Below are positions 40,589 through 49,378 of a stretch of DNA of 64,000 nucleotides, piece after piece. The DNA comes from an uncultured Lachnoclostridium sp. Lineage in GTDB: Bacteria; Bacillota; Clostridia; Lachnospirales; Lachnospiraceae. The stretch covers positions 1-64,000 of the forward strand of contig CAOJBY010000005.1 of the NCBI GenBank assembly GCA_948330435.1, read 5' to 3'. The notes below the pieces were generated by a model. It saw only the letters and a list, made by a program, of their open reading frames with translations, searched no databases and had not been told where the DNA came from. Each line of letters starts with the position of its first letter. The first letter of the stretch is position 1. The position numbers were made by a program, and so were the translations under genes.

Positions 40589-42199
40589 TTATTCGCCTCC
40601 TCCACCATTCAGCCAGGTCTTCAAGAGCTGTGCGGATATCTCAGGATTCTCCTCTGTGAAGTCTCGAATATTCTGCTTCAACTCCATACCTCTGTCATTC
40701 TGGAACTCAAGAATCTCCTTGTCAAAGTCAAAGGTCGGCATATTTTCCAAAATCTCTCCTGCCGCATCACCTTCTGCCGCCGCAGCCGCTTCCTCCGCCG
40801 CTTTTTTCTTCTTACGCTTGGCATTCAGAACCAGAAGCACAATTGCAACAATAAGCAGTACAAGTACAACAACCAGTAAAATATAGAAAATCGGGCTGGA
40901 GACCATTCTTCCAAAGAAACCGCCCTCTTCTTCAGGTTCTTCCGGCTGGAACGTATCCTGATAGAACGGTCCGCTGACAACAGAAATCTTACTGTTCCAG
41001 TCAATCTCTGCAATTCCCGCCGCATTACCTACCAATGCCCGAAGATCGGCTACAGTCAGGCTTCCGTAACTGTCCCCGTTCACGGCAACAGAAACCGTCA
41101 AATCCTCCAGAGCACCGGGAGTTATCTGGCCCTGCTCCTTGATCTGATTTACCAGGAAATCCCTGTCCCATGTACGTGCCCCGTAACCTTCCACATCATC
41201 CTCGTCCGCTCCCGTATCATACTCGGGAACATCCGCATTGGTCTCGGCTCCGGCCACTCCACCAGTCACTGCATCCTTAGTTCCGGAGATCTCTACGGAA
41301 CCCTGATCATGGGAAATAATTCCCGACTTATCTTCCTGGTTGATTTTATCCGGTGTAGAATATGTAATGCTCTCACGGAGCAGCGTCTGCATATTAATCT
41401 GTGCCTTGGTGGATACCCGGATATTTTCCTCTCCGTAGAAAGGAATCAGTACGTGAAGTACCTTCTCGGTTATCTGATCCTCCACCATCCTTGCAATCTC
41501 TTCCGTATCCTGGCTGGAAAGGTTGCTTTCCTCCTCGGTAGTGTCAATCTCCTTTCCAGTACTGTCAAGAACCACTACCTCCTCTGCTTCCAATCCGGGA
41601 ACTCCGGATGCCACCAGCCGCTGAACAGCCTTAGCCTGCTCAATGCTTGGAGAGCCATCATCCTCCATGGTCAGCATTGCATGTGCCGTAGTCTCCTGCA
41701 CCGCATCCTCTGTCAGTACATACTTGCGTTCCTCCCCCGGAGCAATGGTTACCGTAGCATCCTTTACTCCGTCAATGAGCCGGATGGTTGCTGCAATCCG
41801 GTTCTGCAAATCATACAGTGCATAGCGATCCTTGTCGGAATCCGTAGTCATAAGACCTGCATTTTCTGTAAACACCTGATAGCCAAAACCGCTCTTTGGA
41901 TATCCCTCAAAGGCCAGGCTTGCCCTCGTCTGATCCAGAATGCTCTCTGGTACAAGGATCTCTCCGTTACCCGTATACTGATAATCAATTTCTGATTCCT
42001 GAAGTTTTCCTATAATCTGCTGAGCCTCTTCTGTGTTCAGGCCGGAAAACAGAACTTCAAACCCACGGTTTCTATTCAAAAGCAGGGCTATCACAATGGA
42101 AAAAAGAATTAATCCCGCAACGCCTGCTAAAATAATCTTTTTTGTCCTGCTCTCCAGTTTAGAAACAACCGCCTTTAACTGCTCAACTCTTTCCTTCAT
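40589..42199 (-). CDS. fliF: Flagellar MS-ring protein FliF
   Basis: 536 residues with two membrane helices (about 20-42 and 435-460) enclosing the periplasm-facing ring-building domains; YALYDLQNRIAATIRLIDGVKDATVTIAPGEERKY is a family block. The C-terminal tail (FDKEILEFQNDRGMELKQNIRDFTEENPEISAQLLKTWL) binds FliG. FliF founds the basal body. The 161 bp between fliE and fliF hold no gene; they form only a few short stems without a U run. Confidence 0.96.
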   Translation of the reverse strand: MKERVEQLKAVVSKLESRTKKIILAGVAGLILFSIVIALLLNRNRGFEVLFSGLNTEEAQQIIGKLQESEIDYQYTGNGEILVPESILDQTRASLAFEGYPKSGFGYQVFTENAGLMTTDSDKDRYALYDLQNRIAATIRLIDGVKDATVTIAPGEERKYVLTEDAVQETTAHAMLTMEDDGSPSIEQAKAVQRLVASGVPGLEAEEVVVLDSTGKEIDTTEEESNLSSQDTEEIARMVEDQITEKVLHVLIPFYGEENIRVSTKAQINMQTLLRESITYSTPDKINQEDKSGIISHDQGSVEISGTKDAVTGGVAGAETNADVPEYDTGADEDDVEGYGARTWDRDFLVNQIKEQGQITPGALEDLTVSVAVNGDSYGSLTVADLRALVGNAAGIAEIDWNSKISVVSGPFYQDTFQPEEPEEEGGFFGRMVSSPIFYILLVVVLVLLIVAIVLLVLNAKRKKKKAAEEAAAAAEGDAAGEILENMPTFDFDKEILEFQNDRGMELKQNIRDFTEENPEISAQLLKTWLNGGGGE

Positions 42200-42360
42200 G
42201 GCCGTTTCCCTTCTATAAGTTAATCAATCCAATTCAGTGCCGTCCGTTTCTACAGCCGACGGCTCTAATTCTAATCACTCTGCTGACGCACAAAATACAT
42301 CTGCCTGGAGATGAATCATGCACACAAGAAGATGTACTTCATACTATATCATCCAAAAAC

Positions 42361-42696
42361 TCACATAGATATAGAAATCAATGAATTATAGGCTTCCAAA
42401 GCCTTGTTCCGCATCTGTATCAGCAAGTCAACGGAAAGCTGAAGCTCTGAAGCTGCAATGGGAACGGTATGTGGGTCGTCAAGCTGGCCGGTAGACAGCA
42501 AATACTGCTTTTTCATATAATCGTCTTCCAACTCTTTTACATTATTAATCATATCTCCAAAAATATTGCCAAACAGGGACTCTTTTGTTTCCTCCGTCTT
42601 CTCAGTTGTTCCAAGTGTTCCAAACACTCCGGAGATTCCGGCTGCATCGCCGATTCCCTGCATGAAATTCATTGGTGTAATAAACATATTGTCCAT
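42361..42696 (-). CDS. fliE: Flagellar hook-basal body protein FliE
   Basis: 111 residues. The C-terminal half fits FliE (PHTVPIAASELQLSVDLLIQMRNKALEAYNSLISISM), which links the MS ring to the rod. The N-terminal half is variable. It lies 49 bp after flgB; flgC, normally between the two, is not here. TGAGGAG precedes the ATG. Confidence 0.92.
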   Translation of the reverse strand: MDNMFITPMNFMQGIGDAAGISGVFGTLGTTEKTEETKESLFGNIFGDMINNVKELEDDYMKKQYLLSTGQLDDPHTVPIAASELQLSVDLLIQMRNKALEAYNSLISISM

Positions 42697-42745
42697 AAGA
42701 ACTCCTCATTCCTTTTCTATCTGCTACAGACTATCTATCCGGCAT

Positions 42746-43129
42746 CTACTGACCCCGGATAACGCTTCTCAGTCTGGAAAAATCACTGTTCATGGCATTC
42801 AACACATACTGATACTGAAGCTGAGACCTTGCCATCTCAACTTCCTCAACGTCTGCATTCACATTGTTCTCATCCAGACGTGCCGAACTCTCTGTCTCAT
42901 TTACTGTATAAGAGGAATTTTCTATGATGCTGCGGGTGCGTGCGGCATTCCCCGATGCCCTCGCCAGCTTCAGACGATTCTGGAATTCGTCCTCAAAGGT
43001 TACATACTTTGACTTGTAACCAGGTGTATCAACATTCGACAAATTATGAGCAATTGTCAGCTGCTTCGCCCATAAGAACTCTAAAGATTTTGAAGTCATG
43101 GAAATGGAATTTCCAAACATCAAGTTCAT
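42746..43129 (-). CDS. flgB: Flagellar proximal rod protein FlgB
   Basis: 127 residues with the rod motif LTIAHNLSNVDTPGYKSKYV and the FlgB C-terminal helix (VEEVEMARSQLQYQYVLNAMNSDFSRLRSVI). FlgB is the most proximal rod subunit. It is the first gene of the long fla/che operon, behind a near-consensus sigma-A promoter, with GGGGAG before its ATG. Confidence 0.95.
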   Translation of the reverse strand: MNLMFGNSISMTSKSLEFLWAKQLTIAHNLSNVDTPGYKSKYVTFEDEFQNRLKLARASGNAARTRSIIENSSYTVNETESSARLDENNVNADVEEVEMARSQLQYQYVLNAMNSDFSRLRSVIRGQ

Positions 43130-43213
43130 AATTGTTCTCCCCTTTTTCTATGTATTCCTTTTAATTTCACCGCATTCTCACCTATTATAAAAATATTTTA
43201 CTTTATAGATACT

Positions 43214-43242
43214 ATTTTAAACCTTTCCTATTATTTTTTCAA
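43214..43242 (-). promoter_or_regulatory. Sigma-A promoter of the long fla/che operon
   Basis: On the minus strand TTGAAA (43242-43237), a 17-bp spacer and TAAAAT (43219-43214), about 85 bp before the flgB ATG. The surrounding 200 bp are strongly AT-rich with several A-tracts upstream that could act as an UP element. No sigma-28 element was seen, which fits an early (class I/II) operon. Confidence 0.8.
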
Positions 43243-43337
43243 CAAAAACTCCCATATTTTTTCAAAAAAGATTCATTTTTGACAGATCAATCTTCTATGA
43301 AATCGTCTTGAACTGTAAGTTTTTGACCCTTATATGC

Positions 43338-44090
43338 TCAAAAAACGGACTGTACAGTGCCACTTTCTTCCTCATCCCCCGACAGCAGATCGGTGCGGAG
43401 CATATTCTCCATTCGCAGGCGCATCAATTCTATGAGATACTGTGCATTTTCCTGACTGAAAGCCAGTCCTTTCATACCTGTCTCTGATGCAAGAGATGAC
43501 AGGTTCTGAATGGCAGACTGATAAGTACTGCCTGCGGCTCCTCCGGTCAGGACTCCGTTCAAATCTATGTCCTCTCCCATATAAGACAGAACCTTTTGTA
43601 CGTAGTTCTGAGTTTCCTTAAAAGGCGGAACACCTCCATACTTGTCTACATTTCCACTGCCTGCATTGTAGGCACTAAGAGCCAGAACCGTATTACCCTG
43701 ATAACGCTCCAAAAGGCCGGCAATATACTTTGCCCCTCCCATAATATTGCTTCTTGCATCAAAGCTATCTTCCACTCCCAGGGACCTGGCCGTGGCAGGC
43801 ATCAACTGCATAACCCCTTGTGCTCCAGCGGAGGAAACCGCCTGAGGATTGAAGCCTGACTCGGCTTTGCCGATAGCTTTCAACAGATTCAAAGCCACTC
43901 CATATCGCTCCGATGCTTCTGCAAAGATGCTTTCCATACTCTCTGTGGTTCTCAGTGCATTCCGGAAAGTATCCCGAAAGCTGTCTCCTGCCGAAAGGGC
44001 TGAGTTATTCTCATAAGCTGTATGTATGTCCGACTGACCATAGATGCTATGAAGATACGGATTCAGCCCGACTATCTGATTTAATTCCAT
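43338..44090 (-). CDS. Lytic transglycosylase (SLT domain), flagella-linked
   Basis: 250 residues. Residues about 60-180 form an SLT domain: the catalytic Glu stands in LLKAIGKAESGFNPQAVS, followed by GAQGVMQLMPATARSLGV and VLALSAYNAGSGNVDKYGG. Such enzymes cut peptidoglycan glycan strands to let the rod through the wall. No signal peptide is visible, so export may use the flagellar type III route; this is inference. The C-terminus (about 205-250) is helical and acidic. It has its own sigma-A promoter and lies directly before flgB, perhaps reading into it. Confidence 0.85.
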   Translation of the reverse strand: MELNQIVGLNPYLHSIYGQSDIHTAYENNSALSAGDSFRDTFRNALRTTESMESIFAEASERYGVALNLLKAIGKAESGFNPQAVSSAGAQGVMQLMPATARSLGVEDSFDARSNIMGGAKYIAGLLERYQGNTVLALSAYNAGSGNVDKYGGVPPFKETQNYVQKVLSYMGEDIDLNGVLTGGAAGSTYQSAIQNLSSLASETGMKGLAFSQENAQYLIELMRLRMENMLRTDLLSGDEEESGTVQSVF

Positions 44091-44212
44091 GTCTACCTCT
44101 TTTCCTCTATTAAAGCTATGAATCTTTTTGCTGATACATACCTGTTTCTTTCATAAATACAAATCCATTATAAATCAAATACATCTGCCTGTATTCGACG
44201 GACATATTTAAT

Positions 44213-44241
44213 ATAATATATGAACGGCTTGTAATTGTCAA
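44213..44241 (-). promoter_or_regulatory. Sigma-A promoter of the lytic transglycosylase gene
   Basis: The 360 bases between this gene and csrA contain no gene. On the minus strand they hold a perfect TTGACA (44241-44236), a 17-bp spacer and TATTAT (44218-44213), giving a leader of roughly 115 bases before the ATG at 44090. Nothing else is recognised in the leader. Confidence 0.8.
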
Positions 44242-44378
44242 CCAATCTGTTCAAATACAGATGCTAATATTTCTGGAAAATGAATGACAAAATAAGGATA
44301 TACGAGGCCGCCCCCAAATAAAGAGAACGACTAAAAAACAATAAATTTTAACGTATTACTTTATATTTCCGTAAACTA

Positions 44379-44444
44379 TAAAAGGCTGCTGCAAAATATG
44401 GCATAATTTCACAAAATTGTCTATGCTCACATTCTGCAGCAGCC
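44379..44444 (-). terminator. Terminator of the flgM-csrA operon
   Basis: GGCTGCTGCA (44384-44393, plus-strand reading) pairs with TGCAGCAGCC (44435-44444). The stem extends inward through GCATA/TATGC, and on the minus strand it is followed by UUUUAU. It lies seven bases after the csrA stop. Confidence 0.8.
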
Positions 44445-44450
44445 CTGGTT

Positions 44451-44702
44451 TCATGTGTTAGTGTTCTCTGTGTTCTCTGTATCCTCTTTTTTTATAATCT
44501 TTTTCATCATATCCAGGGAACCCACGCCTGCAGATTCCCGATTGGCTTCGGCTGCTTCCACAAGTTCCTTTCGAAGTATGGAAACATCTCTAGGAGCTGA
44601 GAGTGCCAGCTTCACCCAATCCGCTCCGATCTCCAGTACAGAAAGTTCAATATTGTTACCAATAACAATCGATTGATTCTTTTTTCGTTGTAAAACCAGC
44701 AT
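44451..44702 (-). CDS. csrA: Carbon storage regulator CsrA
   Basis: 83 residues from the ATG at 44702, which has GGAAGGAGG upstream; the frame is open 27 codons further but that part overlaps fliW and is not family-like. The core MLVLQRKKNQSIVIGNNIEL to APRDVSILRKE is typical CsrA. It binds GGA in mRNA leaders, in Bacillus the flagellin (hag) leader, and is held in check by FliW, encoded two bases upstream. The tail after residue 55 is Glu/Lys/Thr-rich and longer than in E. coli. Confidence 0.95.
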   Translation of the reverse strand: MLVLQRKKNQSIVIGNNIELSVLEIGADWVKLALSAPRDVSILRKELVEAAEANRESAGVGSLDMMKKIIKKEDTENTENTNT

Positions 44703-44703
44703 C

Positions 44704-45147
44704 TTACTCCTCCTTCCTCTCTGGCTCTCCCAAATAATGACGGAAAGTATAAGCCGGATCTTCCAAAATAATCTGCCGGGCATCCCGGGTTCTAATATTT
44801 ACTGCAATAGGTGCTTTCAGATTGACTGTACTGTCTGCAATCGTCTCCCGAATAACTCCAATGGTATAATAAGAGATATCTTCATCCCTGGGAGACCCGA
44901 TGGCGTGACGGTCCGCCTCTGAAATCTCAGGATCATAATCCGCAAAAAACAAAAAGGGATTCAGCAAAACAAAGCTGAGTTCTTCCTCATGAAGAGACTG
45001 CAGACAAATCAAAGTATCCGCTCCCTCTTCGAATGGTATGGGAAGGAATTCCTTATGGTCTTCAAAGCCAAAGAGACCTTCCGGAAAGCGGATAATTTCC
45101 TGGGGCATATACTCTACTTCCCCAAAATATTTATTTTTAATCTTCAT
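44704..45147 (-). CDS. fliW: Flagellar assembly factor FliW
   Basis: 147 residues matching FliW: KYFGEVEYMPQEIIRFPEGLFGFEDHKEF at the N-terminus and VNLKAPIAVNIRTRDARQIIL near the end. FliW binds CsrA when flagellin is low in the cytoplasm, relieving repression of flagellin translation. The gene order flgL-DUF6470-fliW-csrA matches that known in Bacillus. Confidence 0.95.
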   Translation of the reverse strand: MKIKNKYFGEVEYMPQEIIRFPEGLFGFEDHKEFLPIPFEEGADTLICLQSLHEEELSFVLLNPFLFFADYDPEISEADRHAIGSPRDEDISYYTIGVIRETIADSTVNLKAPIAVNIRTRDARQIILEDPAYTFRHYLGEPERKEE

Positions 45148-45181
45148 CCATTTACCTCCATATAGGAAAAAGGGCTTATTG

Positions 45182-45787
45182 CTAAGCCCTTACATCTAAC
45201 GGTTCAAAATTGGGATCTGCACTGGGCGGAACATAAATAGGTCCTCCCACATACTCAATTCTCACTTCCGGATGCTGTGTGATGGAAAGCTCGATATCCC
45301 CGGGAACAAATTCAAAATTCCCATTGGCAACTTTCAAATCAAAATTTAGCTTATCCATCTGATAGTTGATAATCAGATCACCGGCCTCATAACTCAGTTC
45401 TACTGGTTCTGAGGGAGTGAATCCCATCTCAAACTCTCCTGTAGGCTGTTGAACCCTATTAGAAAAAATCTGTCCCAGAACATCCTCTCCAATCTTAGCT
45501 TTCAGCATCAGCTGACCTTCCTGTGCCAGCTGTGCCGTAGCCTCATAGGCCGACTGACTGCCTTTCTGAGCTGTCTGAGCAACACTGCGGGCTGTGGTAG
45601 GAACCACAGAATTTCGCGCTTCAAAAGAATCGATATTCAGTTTTACCGGACGGCTCTTGATTCTCATTCCGCCCTTATCCCGGCTGATCTCCACTTCAGC
45701 AGTTGAAGATTTGTACTGCAGACGGGCATTCTGTATTTTCAGTTCATACTGAATCGGTACGGTTGTAATATTAATTAGCTGCTTCAT
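45182..45787 (-). CDS. DUF6470-family flagellar locus protein (YviE-like)
   Basis: About 201 residues from the ATG at 45787, which has GGAGGGG nine bases upstream; a TTG at 45814 is less likely. It resembles the DUF6470/YviE proteins that sit between flgL and fliW in Firmicutes: early ARLQYKSSTAEVEISRDKGGMRIKSRPVKL, a helical middle, and VELSYEAGDLIINYQMDKLNFD near the end. No function is established; location implies a role with hook-filament junction or FliW control. Confidence 0.8.
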   Translation of the reverse strand: MKQLINITTVPIQYELKIQNARLQYKSSTAEVEISRDKGGMRIKSRPVKLNIDSFEARNSVVPTTARSVAQTAQKGSQSAYEATAQLAQEGQLMLKAKIGEDVLGQIFSNRVQQPTGEFEMGFTPSEPVELSYEAGDLIINYQMDKLNFDLKVANGNFEFVPGDIELSITQHPEVRIEYVGGPIYVPPSADPNFEPLDVRA

Positions 45788-45831
45788 ACCATGCTTCCCC
45801 TCCAAACCATGCAATTTTTATCTTATGCTAA

Positions 45832-46854
45832 TTAACTCATAAAGTCAATAAACGACGGTGTAAGAATATTCGTTCCTACTTTCAGGGCCGCATTATATGC
45901 GTATTGTGCCCAGGAAAATTCCGTGATTGCTTCTGCCATATCCACATTCACTACATTGTCAAACTGCTCCGTCAGATTGATCTGCTGATCCTCCAGCCTG
46001 CTCTTCGTAGTCTCCAGGAAATTGGTTCTTGTTCCGATGGTGGTCAGGTTATCCATCAAACGGGTACGGGCCCCGTCAAAGGCATCCAGAATCTCTCTGT
46101 ACTTCTCCGGATCAAAATCCTCTTTCTCCAGTTCATCTGCAAGCTGTCCTGCCAGAAGAATGATATTGTTGCTGATATCCGGATTACCTTCCTGGGTTCC
46201 ATATCCTACTACATTGATGCCCGGCAAAGAAGTATTAAATCCGGTGGAATTAACCACCTTGCCATTCTCATCCATGGTCAATCCAAAACCAAGATCCGTA
46301 TAAACTTCTTCATTGGCCATCTTATCCAGGTCACCCTGTGCATCCGGATGATTCACATCCTTTCCCCGGTACAGAAGCACCGTCTTGCCGTCCGCATCTG
46401 TCGTAAGTTCAAAAGGAGCATGCCCCCCATCAGCACCACCAAATACAAACTTGTCGCCGTAAGTAGCATTCATACTCATTGTCATGGATTCCTGAGCCTT
46501 ACGAAAAGCTGTCGCATAGGTCCGCCGCACGTCCGCCGTCCAGTTGGTTCCGTTCATAGCCTCCAGGCCGTACTGCTTGCTTAAGTAGCGGGCCTGTGTA
46601 TTAATCTGTGTAATTGCATCCTCCTGGGCATTCTGGAAAGACTGAGCATCATCAATGGCATCAATATAATCCTCGTTCTTTGCATACTTCCAATTCAGGG
46701 CGGATTCACGCACCGCACCGGTAGGATTCTGATATCCCTTCGTAAAATTACGCTTCGTCATAACCTTGGTTCTGGCCAAATCCAGATTGGAAATAGACTT
46801 ACCCAAATTAGACTTATAATTCCGAATTAATGAACTTGTTGTAATTCTTAACAT
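45832..46854 (-). CDS. flgL: Flagellar hook-filament junction protein FlgL
   Basis: 340 residues with flagellin-like ends: MLRITTSSLIRNYKSNLGKS at the start and a C-terminal helix (NVDMAEAITEFSWAQYAYNAALKVGTNIL). FlgL is the second junction protein, between FlgK and the filament. It lies 13 bp after flgK. Confidence 0.94.
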   Translation of the reverse strand: MLRITTSSLIRNYKSNLGKSISNLDLARTKVMTKRNFTKGYQNPTGAVRESALNWKYAKNEDYIDAIDDAQSFQNAQEDAITQINTQARYLSKQYGLEAMNGTNWTADVRRTYATAFRKAQESMTMSMNATYGDKFVFGGADGGHAPFELTTDADGKTVLLYRGKDVNHPDAQGDLDKMANEEVYTDLGFGLTMDENGKVVNSTGFNTSLPGINVVGYGTQEGNPDISNNIILLAGQLADELEKEDFDPEKYREILDAFDGARTRLMDNLTTIGTRTNFLETTKSRLEDQQINLTEQFDNVVNVDMAEAITEFSWAQYAYNAALKVGTNILTPSFIDFMS

Positions 46855-46867
46855 AATTTCCTCCTGC

Positions 46868-48451
46868 TTATCGTCCCACTACGCCAGTTCCATTAATCAG
46901 CTTATCCAAAGCTTCATCCAGCGTGGTCATCAGCCTGGCTGCAGCTGAATAAGATTGCTGGTAATGCAAAAGATTAATACCTTCCTCGTCCAAAGAGACA
47001 CCGGATATGGAATCTTTCAGATCTGCCGTCTGGTTGATAACGGTAATCTTATTATCCAGTGTATTGTTGCCTGCTTTCAAATCAATATTCAAAATATTCT
47101 CCATATTGACAAAGCAATTGTAGAAACTTCCCTTATAGAAATTATAATCATTCCCCGCACTGTCAGTAGCGGTAAACTGATGTTCTGCAGACATCGCCTG
47201 CACCATCTTCAATACATTCTCGTCTGCCGTAGCACCACTGCCGTCAGCACTTTCTCCTTCACCATTTGGCACCATTACATTAGAAGTTGTAATGCCATAC
47301 TCACCATTGGCCCATCCGTCTGCAATCTTGATATTGGCCGCCGTAAAGTTGTCTGTTCCGTCTATTGTCTCAAAAAGCGGATTCTCCTTTACTACGGTGC
47401 CATTCTCATCCTTTTGCTGATTCAATTCATTTAATGTCTTTGCGAATGTATCCACCAAAGCATCCAAAGACTTCTCATAATAGCCAAGTCCTCTCACATC
47501 CGAGGGAGGATTGTCAAATCCACCGGACTTATTCAGAATATCCAGGGTTCCTTTCAGTACTCCCTCTCCCAGAGCATCTGTAACTTCTTTCGGCCCTTTT
47601 CCATAAGCATCTGTAATATACAGCTTTACCGGCTGTTCATCTGCATCTGCGGAAATCTCACCCACCAGATTATCAGAAATCAGATTAAACTTATTGCCTT
47701 CCGTGTCCGTAAAGTAGATGTCCAGTTCTTCCACCATAAAGCCACCGCCCAGGTCATGATCCCGGTACTTGGTAGTGATTGGCAGATAACTTGCCAGTTC
47801 GTCAATGAGCTCATTCCTCTCATCTTTCAGTTCCAGGGCCGGATTGCCAAGAATCTGACTATTCTTAATACTCTCATTCAGTTCTGCAATATTCTTCAGG
47901 ACCTTATTGAGATCCTTTACTGTGGTATCACTGAATTCTTTGGTTAAGTCTGCCCGAACTTCCTGAAGATCTGTGGCATTCTGATGAAACAGATTCAACA
48001 AAATCTGGCTGGAGGAGCGAACCATAGAGTCATATTCCTTGCTGTTGGGATTCTGAGCCAACTTCTGAAGCTGGGAATTCAAATCAATCAGGGCATTCTT
48101 AATACCGTCCCGATTGGTCTCATCCAACACATTGGCCAGCTTCTCATAGCCGGAAACCTGAGCATCCGTAGTACCTAATTTCGCCATCTGATTCCGGTAC
48201 TGAATATCCAGAAACGGATCCCGAAGCTGGGAAACTCCTGTAATCTCCACACCAAATCCAATTCTTGCATTTGGATGGGAATTATAGAATTCTCCGCCTC
48301 TAAGGTATAAGCTTTGGACATCCAGGCGCTGTCTTGTATAACCTGGTGTATTAATATTCGCAATATTCTGTCCGGTTACTTCCAGTGCACGGTGGCTTGC
48401 ACTTAAGGCAAGGCTCGCTGTAGTAAAACCGGCAAACGTTGAACGCATCAT
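46868..48451 (-). CDS. flgK: Flagellar hook-filament junction protein FlgK
   Basis: 527 residues. The N-terminal RALEVTGQNIANINTPGYTRQRLD block and C-terminal SGVSLDEEGINLLHYQQSYSAAARLMTTLDEALDKLINGTG are diagnostic for FlgK (HAP1). The middle is a variable outer domain. It caps the hook before FlgL is added. FlgN, its chaperone, is encoded just upstream. Confidence 0.95.
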   Translation of the reverse strand: MMRSTFAGFTTASLALSASHRALEVTGQNIANINTPGYTRQRLDVQSLYLRGGEFYNSHPNARIGFGVEITGVSQLRDPFLDIQYRNQMAKLGTTDAQVSGYEKLANVLDETNRDGIKNALIDLNSQLQKLAQNPNSKEYDSMVRSSSQILLNLFHQNATDLQEVRADLTKEFSDTTVKDLNKVLKNIAELNESIKNSQILGNPALELKDERNELIDELASYLPITTKYRDHDLGGGFMVEELDIYFTDTEGNKFNLISDNLVGEISADADEQPVKLYITDAYGKGPKEVTDALGEGVLKGTLDILNKSGGFDNPPSDVRGLGYYEKSLDALVDTFAKTLNELNQQKDENGTVVKENPLFETIDGTDNFTAANIKIADGWANGEYGITTSNVMVPNGEGESADGSGATADENVLKMVQAMSAEHQFTATDSAGNDYNFYKGSFYNCFVNMENILNIDLKAGNNTLDNKITVINQTADLKDSISGVSLDEEGINLLHYQQSYSAAARLMTTLDEALDKLINGTGVVGR

Positions 48452-48466
48452 AACCTGAATCCTCCT

Positions 48467-48931
48467 TTATATGCGTCTATCGGTAAAGTGGGATGTTCCT
48501 GTCTGAACACTTCCGTCTTCCCCATAGGTCTTAGTCCCACCCGACTGCTGAGCAATCATCTCATTAATCGCATGAAGATTAACTTCCATCATGGTTTTCG
48601 AACTTTCCGTTATAGTCTGAAAACTCTTTACCCTGCTGGCCAGCTCATCAAAAAGCTGCTTTGTCTCTGTCTGCTGTTCCTCCGATAACCGCATCAAAAT
48701 CTTCTGAAATGTCAAGTCTTTCCAGCCCAATTCAGCCTGTAGTTTCTCCCGCTTCTGATCCAAACCTCGCAGAGCCATAATCTCTGCCTGTTCTTTCTTT
48801 ATAATCTCTTCAAGTCGGGATATCTCATTCTGACTCACCGCATCCAGCTTCGCCTGTTCCAAAGGAATCATTCGATCAAAAAGTACGATAAACTGCCGAA
48901 TCAATTGCTGAAAGCCTGACAAATCAACCAT
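48467..48931 (-). CDS. flgN: FlgK/FlgL export chaperone FlgN
   Basis: About 154 residues, all helical and charged, fitting the FlgN family (LIRQFIVLFDRMIPLEQAKLDAVSQNEISRLEEIIKKEQAEIMALRGLDQKREKLQAELG). The ATG at 48931 has GGGGAGG nine bases upstream inside flgM and overlaps the flgM stop by eight bases; an earlier ATG at 48949 is open. It should guard FlgK and FlgL before export. Confidence 0.9.
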   Translation of the reverse strand: MVDLSGFQQLIRQFIVLFDRMIPLEQAKLDAVSQNEISRLEEIIKKEQAEIMALRGLDQKREKLQAELGWKDLTFQKILMRLSEEQQTETKQLFDELASRVKSFQTITESSKTMMEVNLHAINEMIAQQSGGTKTYGEDGSVQTGTSHFTDRRI

Positions 48932-49238
48932 GAGCAAAAACCTCCCCATTCACAAGCATCCGAGACGCAATCTCATAAGGATCAATCCGGTAAGTTCCGG
49001 ATTCCACCTGCTGCTTTATGGCTTCCACTTTGCTGGGATGTGCTCCCTGCCTGGCATCCGATACCACCTGCTTTGACAGAGTCTCTGAAAATGTTTTTTC
49101 CTGAATCTGTCGGGAGCTGGACTGAATGGTTAAGGCATCGTAATTCCCCTTAACCCCGGTAGAAACCTTTCCATCAACTCTTGTATGTCCGGCAGTTTCC
49201 ACCCGGTACGGGTTTATATTATTTAAGGTTATTTTCAT
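48924..49238 (-). CDS. flgM: Anti-sigma-28 factor FlgM
   Basis: 104 residues. The C-terminal half has the FlgM pattern (VSDARQGAHPSKVEAIKQQVESGTYRIDPYEIASRMLV), the helices that bind FliA; the N-terminal half is polar and likely unfolded. It holds FliA inactive until it is exported through the finished hook. It is the first gene of the late operon and is preceded by a sigma-28 element, giving a feedback loop. Confidence 0.92.
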   Translation of the reverse strand: MKITLNNINPYRVETAGHTRVDGKVSTGVKGNYDALTIQSSSRQIQEKTFSETLSKQVVSDARQGAHPSKVEAIKQQVESGTYRIDPYEIASRMLVNGEVFAHG

Positions 49239-49284
49239 ACATGAACTCCTTTCAGAGATAACTCCATCCTGCTTCTTACTTTAT

Positions 49285-49292
49285 TTATCGGC
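49285..49292 (-). promoter_or_regulatory. Sigma-28 (FliA) -10 element before flgM
   Basis: A perfect GCCGATAA on the minus strand, 46 bp before the flgM ATG. The matching -35 TAAA is not exact at 15 bp (TTAT is found). A TTGACT with an ATATTT 17 bp away lies just upstream and might allow some sigma-A transcription. Confidence 0.7.
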
Positions 49293-49341
49293 AAAAATAT
49301 GAAAAACATAACAAAAGAGTCAACAACTTTTTCATAAAAAC

Positions 49342-49364
49342 AAAAACCCTGAAACAGGGTTTTT
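49342..49364. terminator. Terminator after cheB
   Basis: AAAAACCCTG and CAGGGTTTTT form a 10-bp stem with a three-base loop and a following T run on the minus strand. It lies 15 bp after the cheB stop and ends the cheA-cheW-cheR-cheB operon, isolating the flgM promoter. Confidence 0.88.
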
Positions 49365-49378
49365 GATTGTTTATTTAC

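Noticed and set aside
42200..42360. Small gene or terminator between fliE and fliF
   Set aside because: Only frames under 20 codons without ribosome sites, and stems (such as GCCGTC/GACGGC) without a U run.
44703..44783. N-terminal extension of CsrA by 27 codons
   Set aside because: It overlaps fliW and precedes the invariant MLVL start that has its own GGAAGGAGG site.
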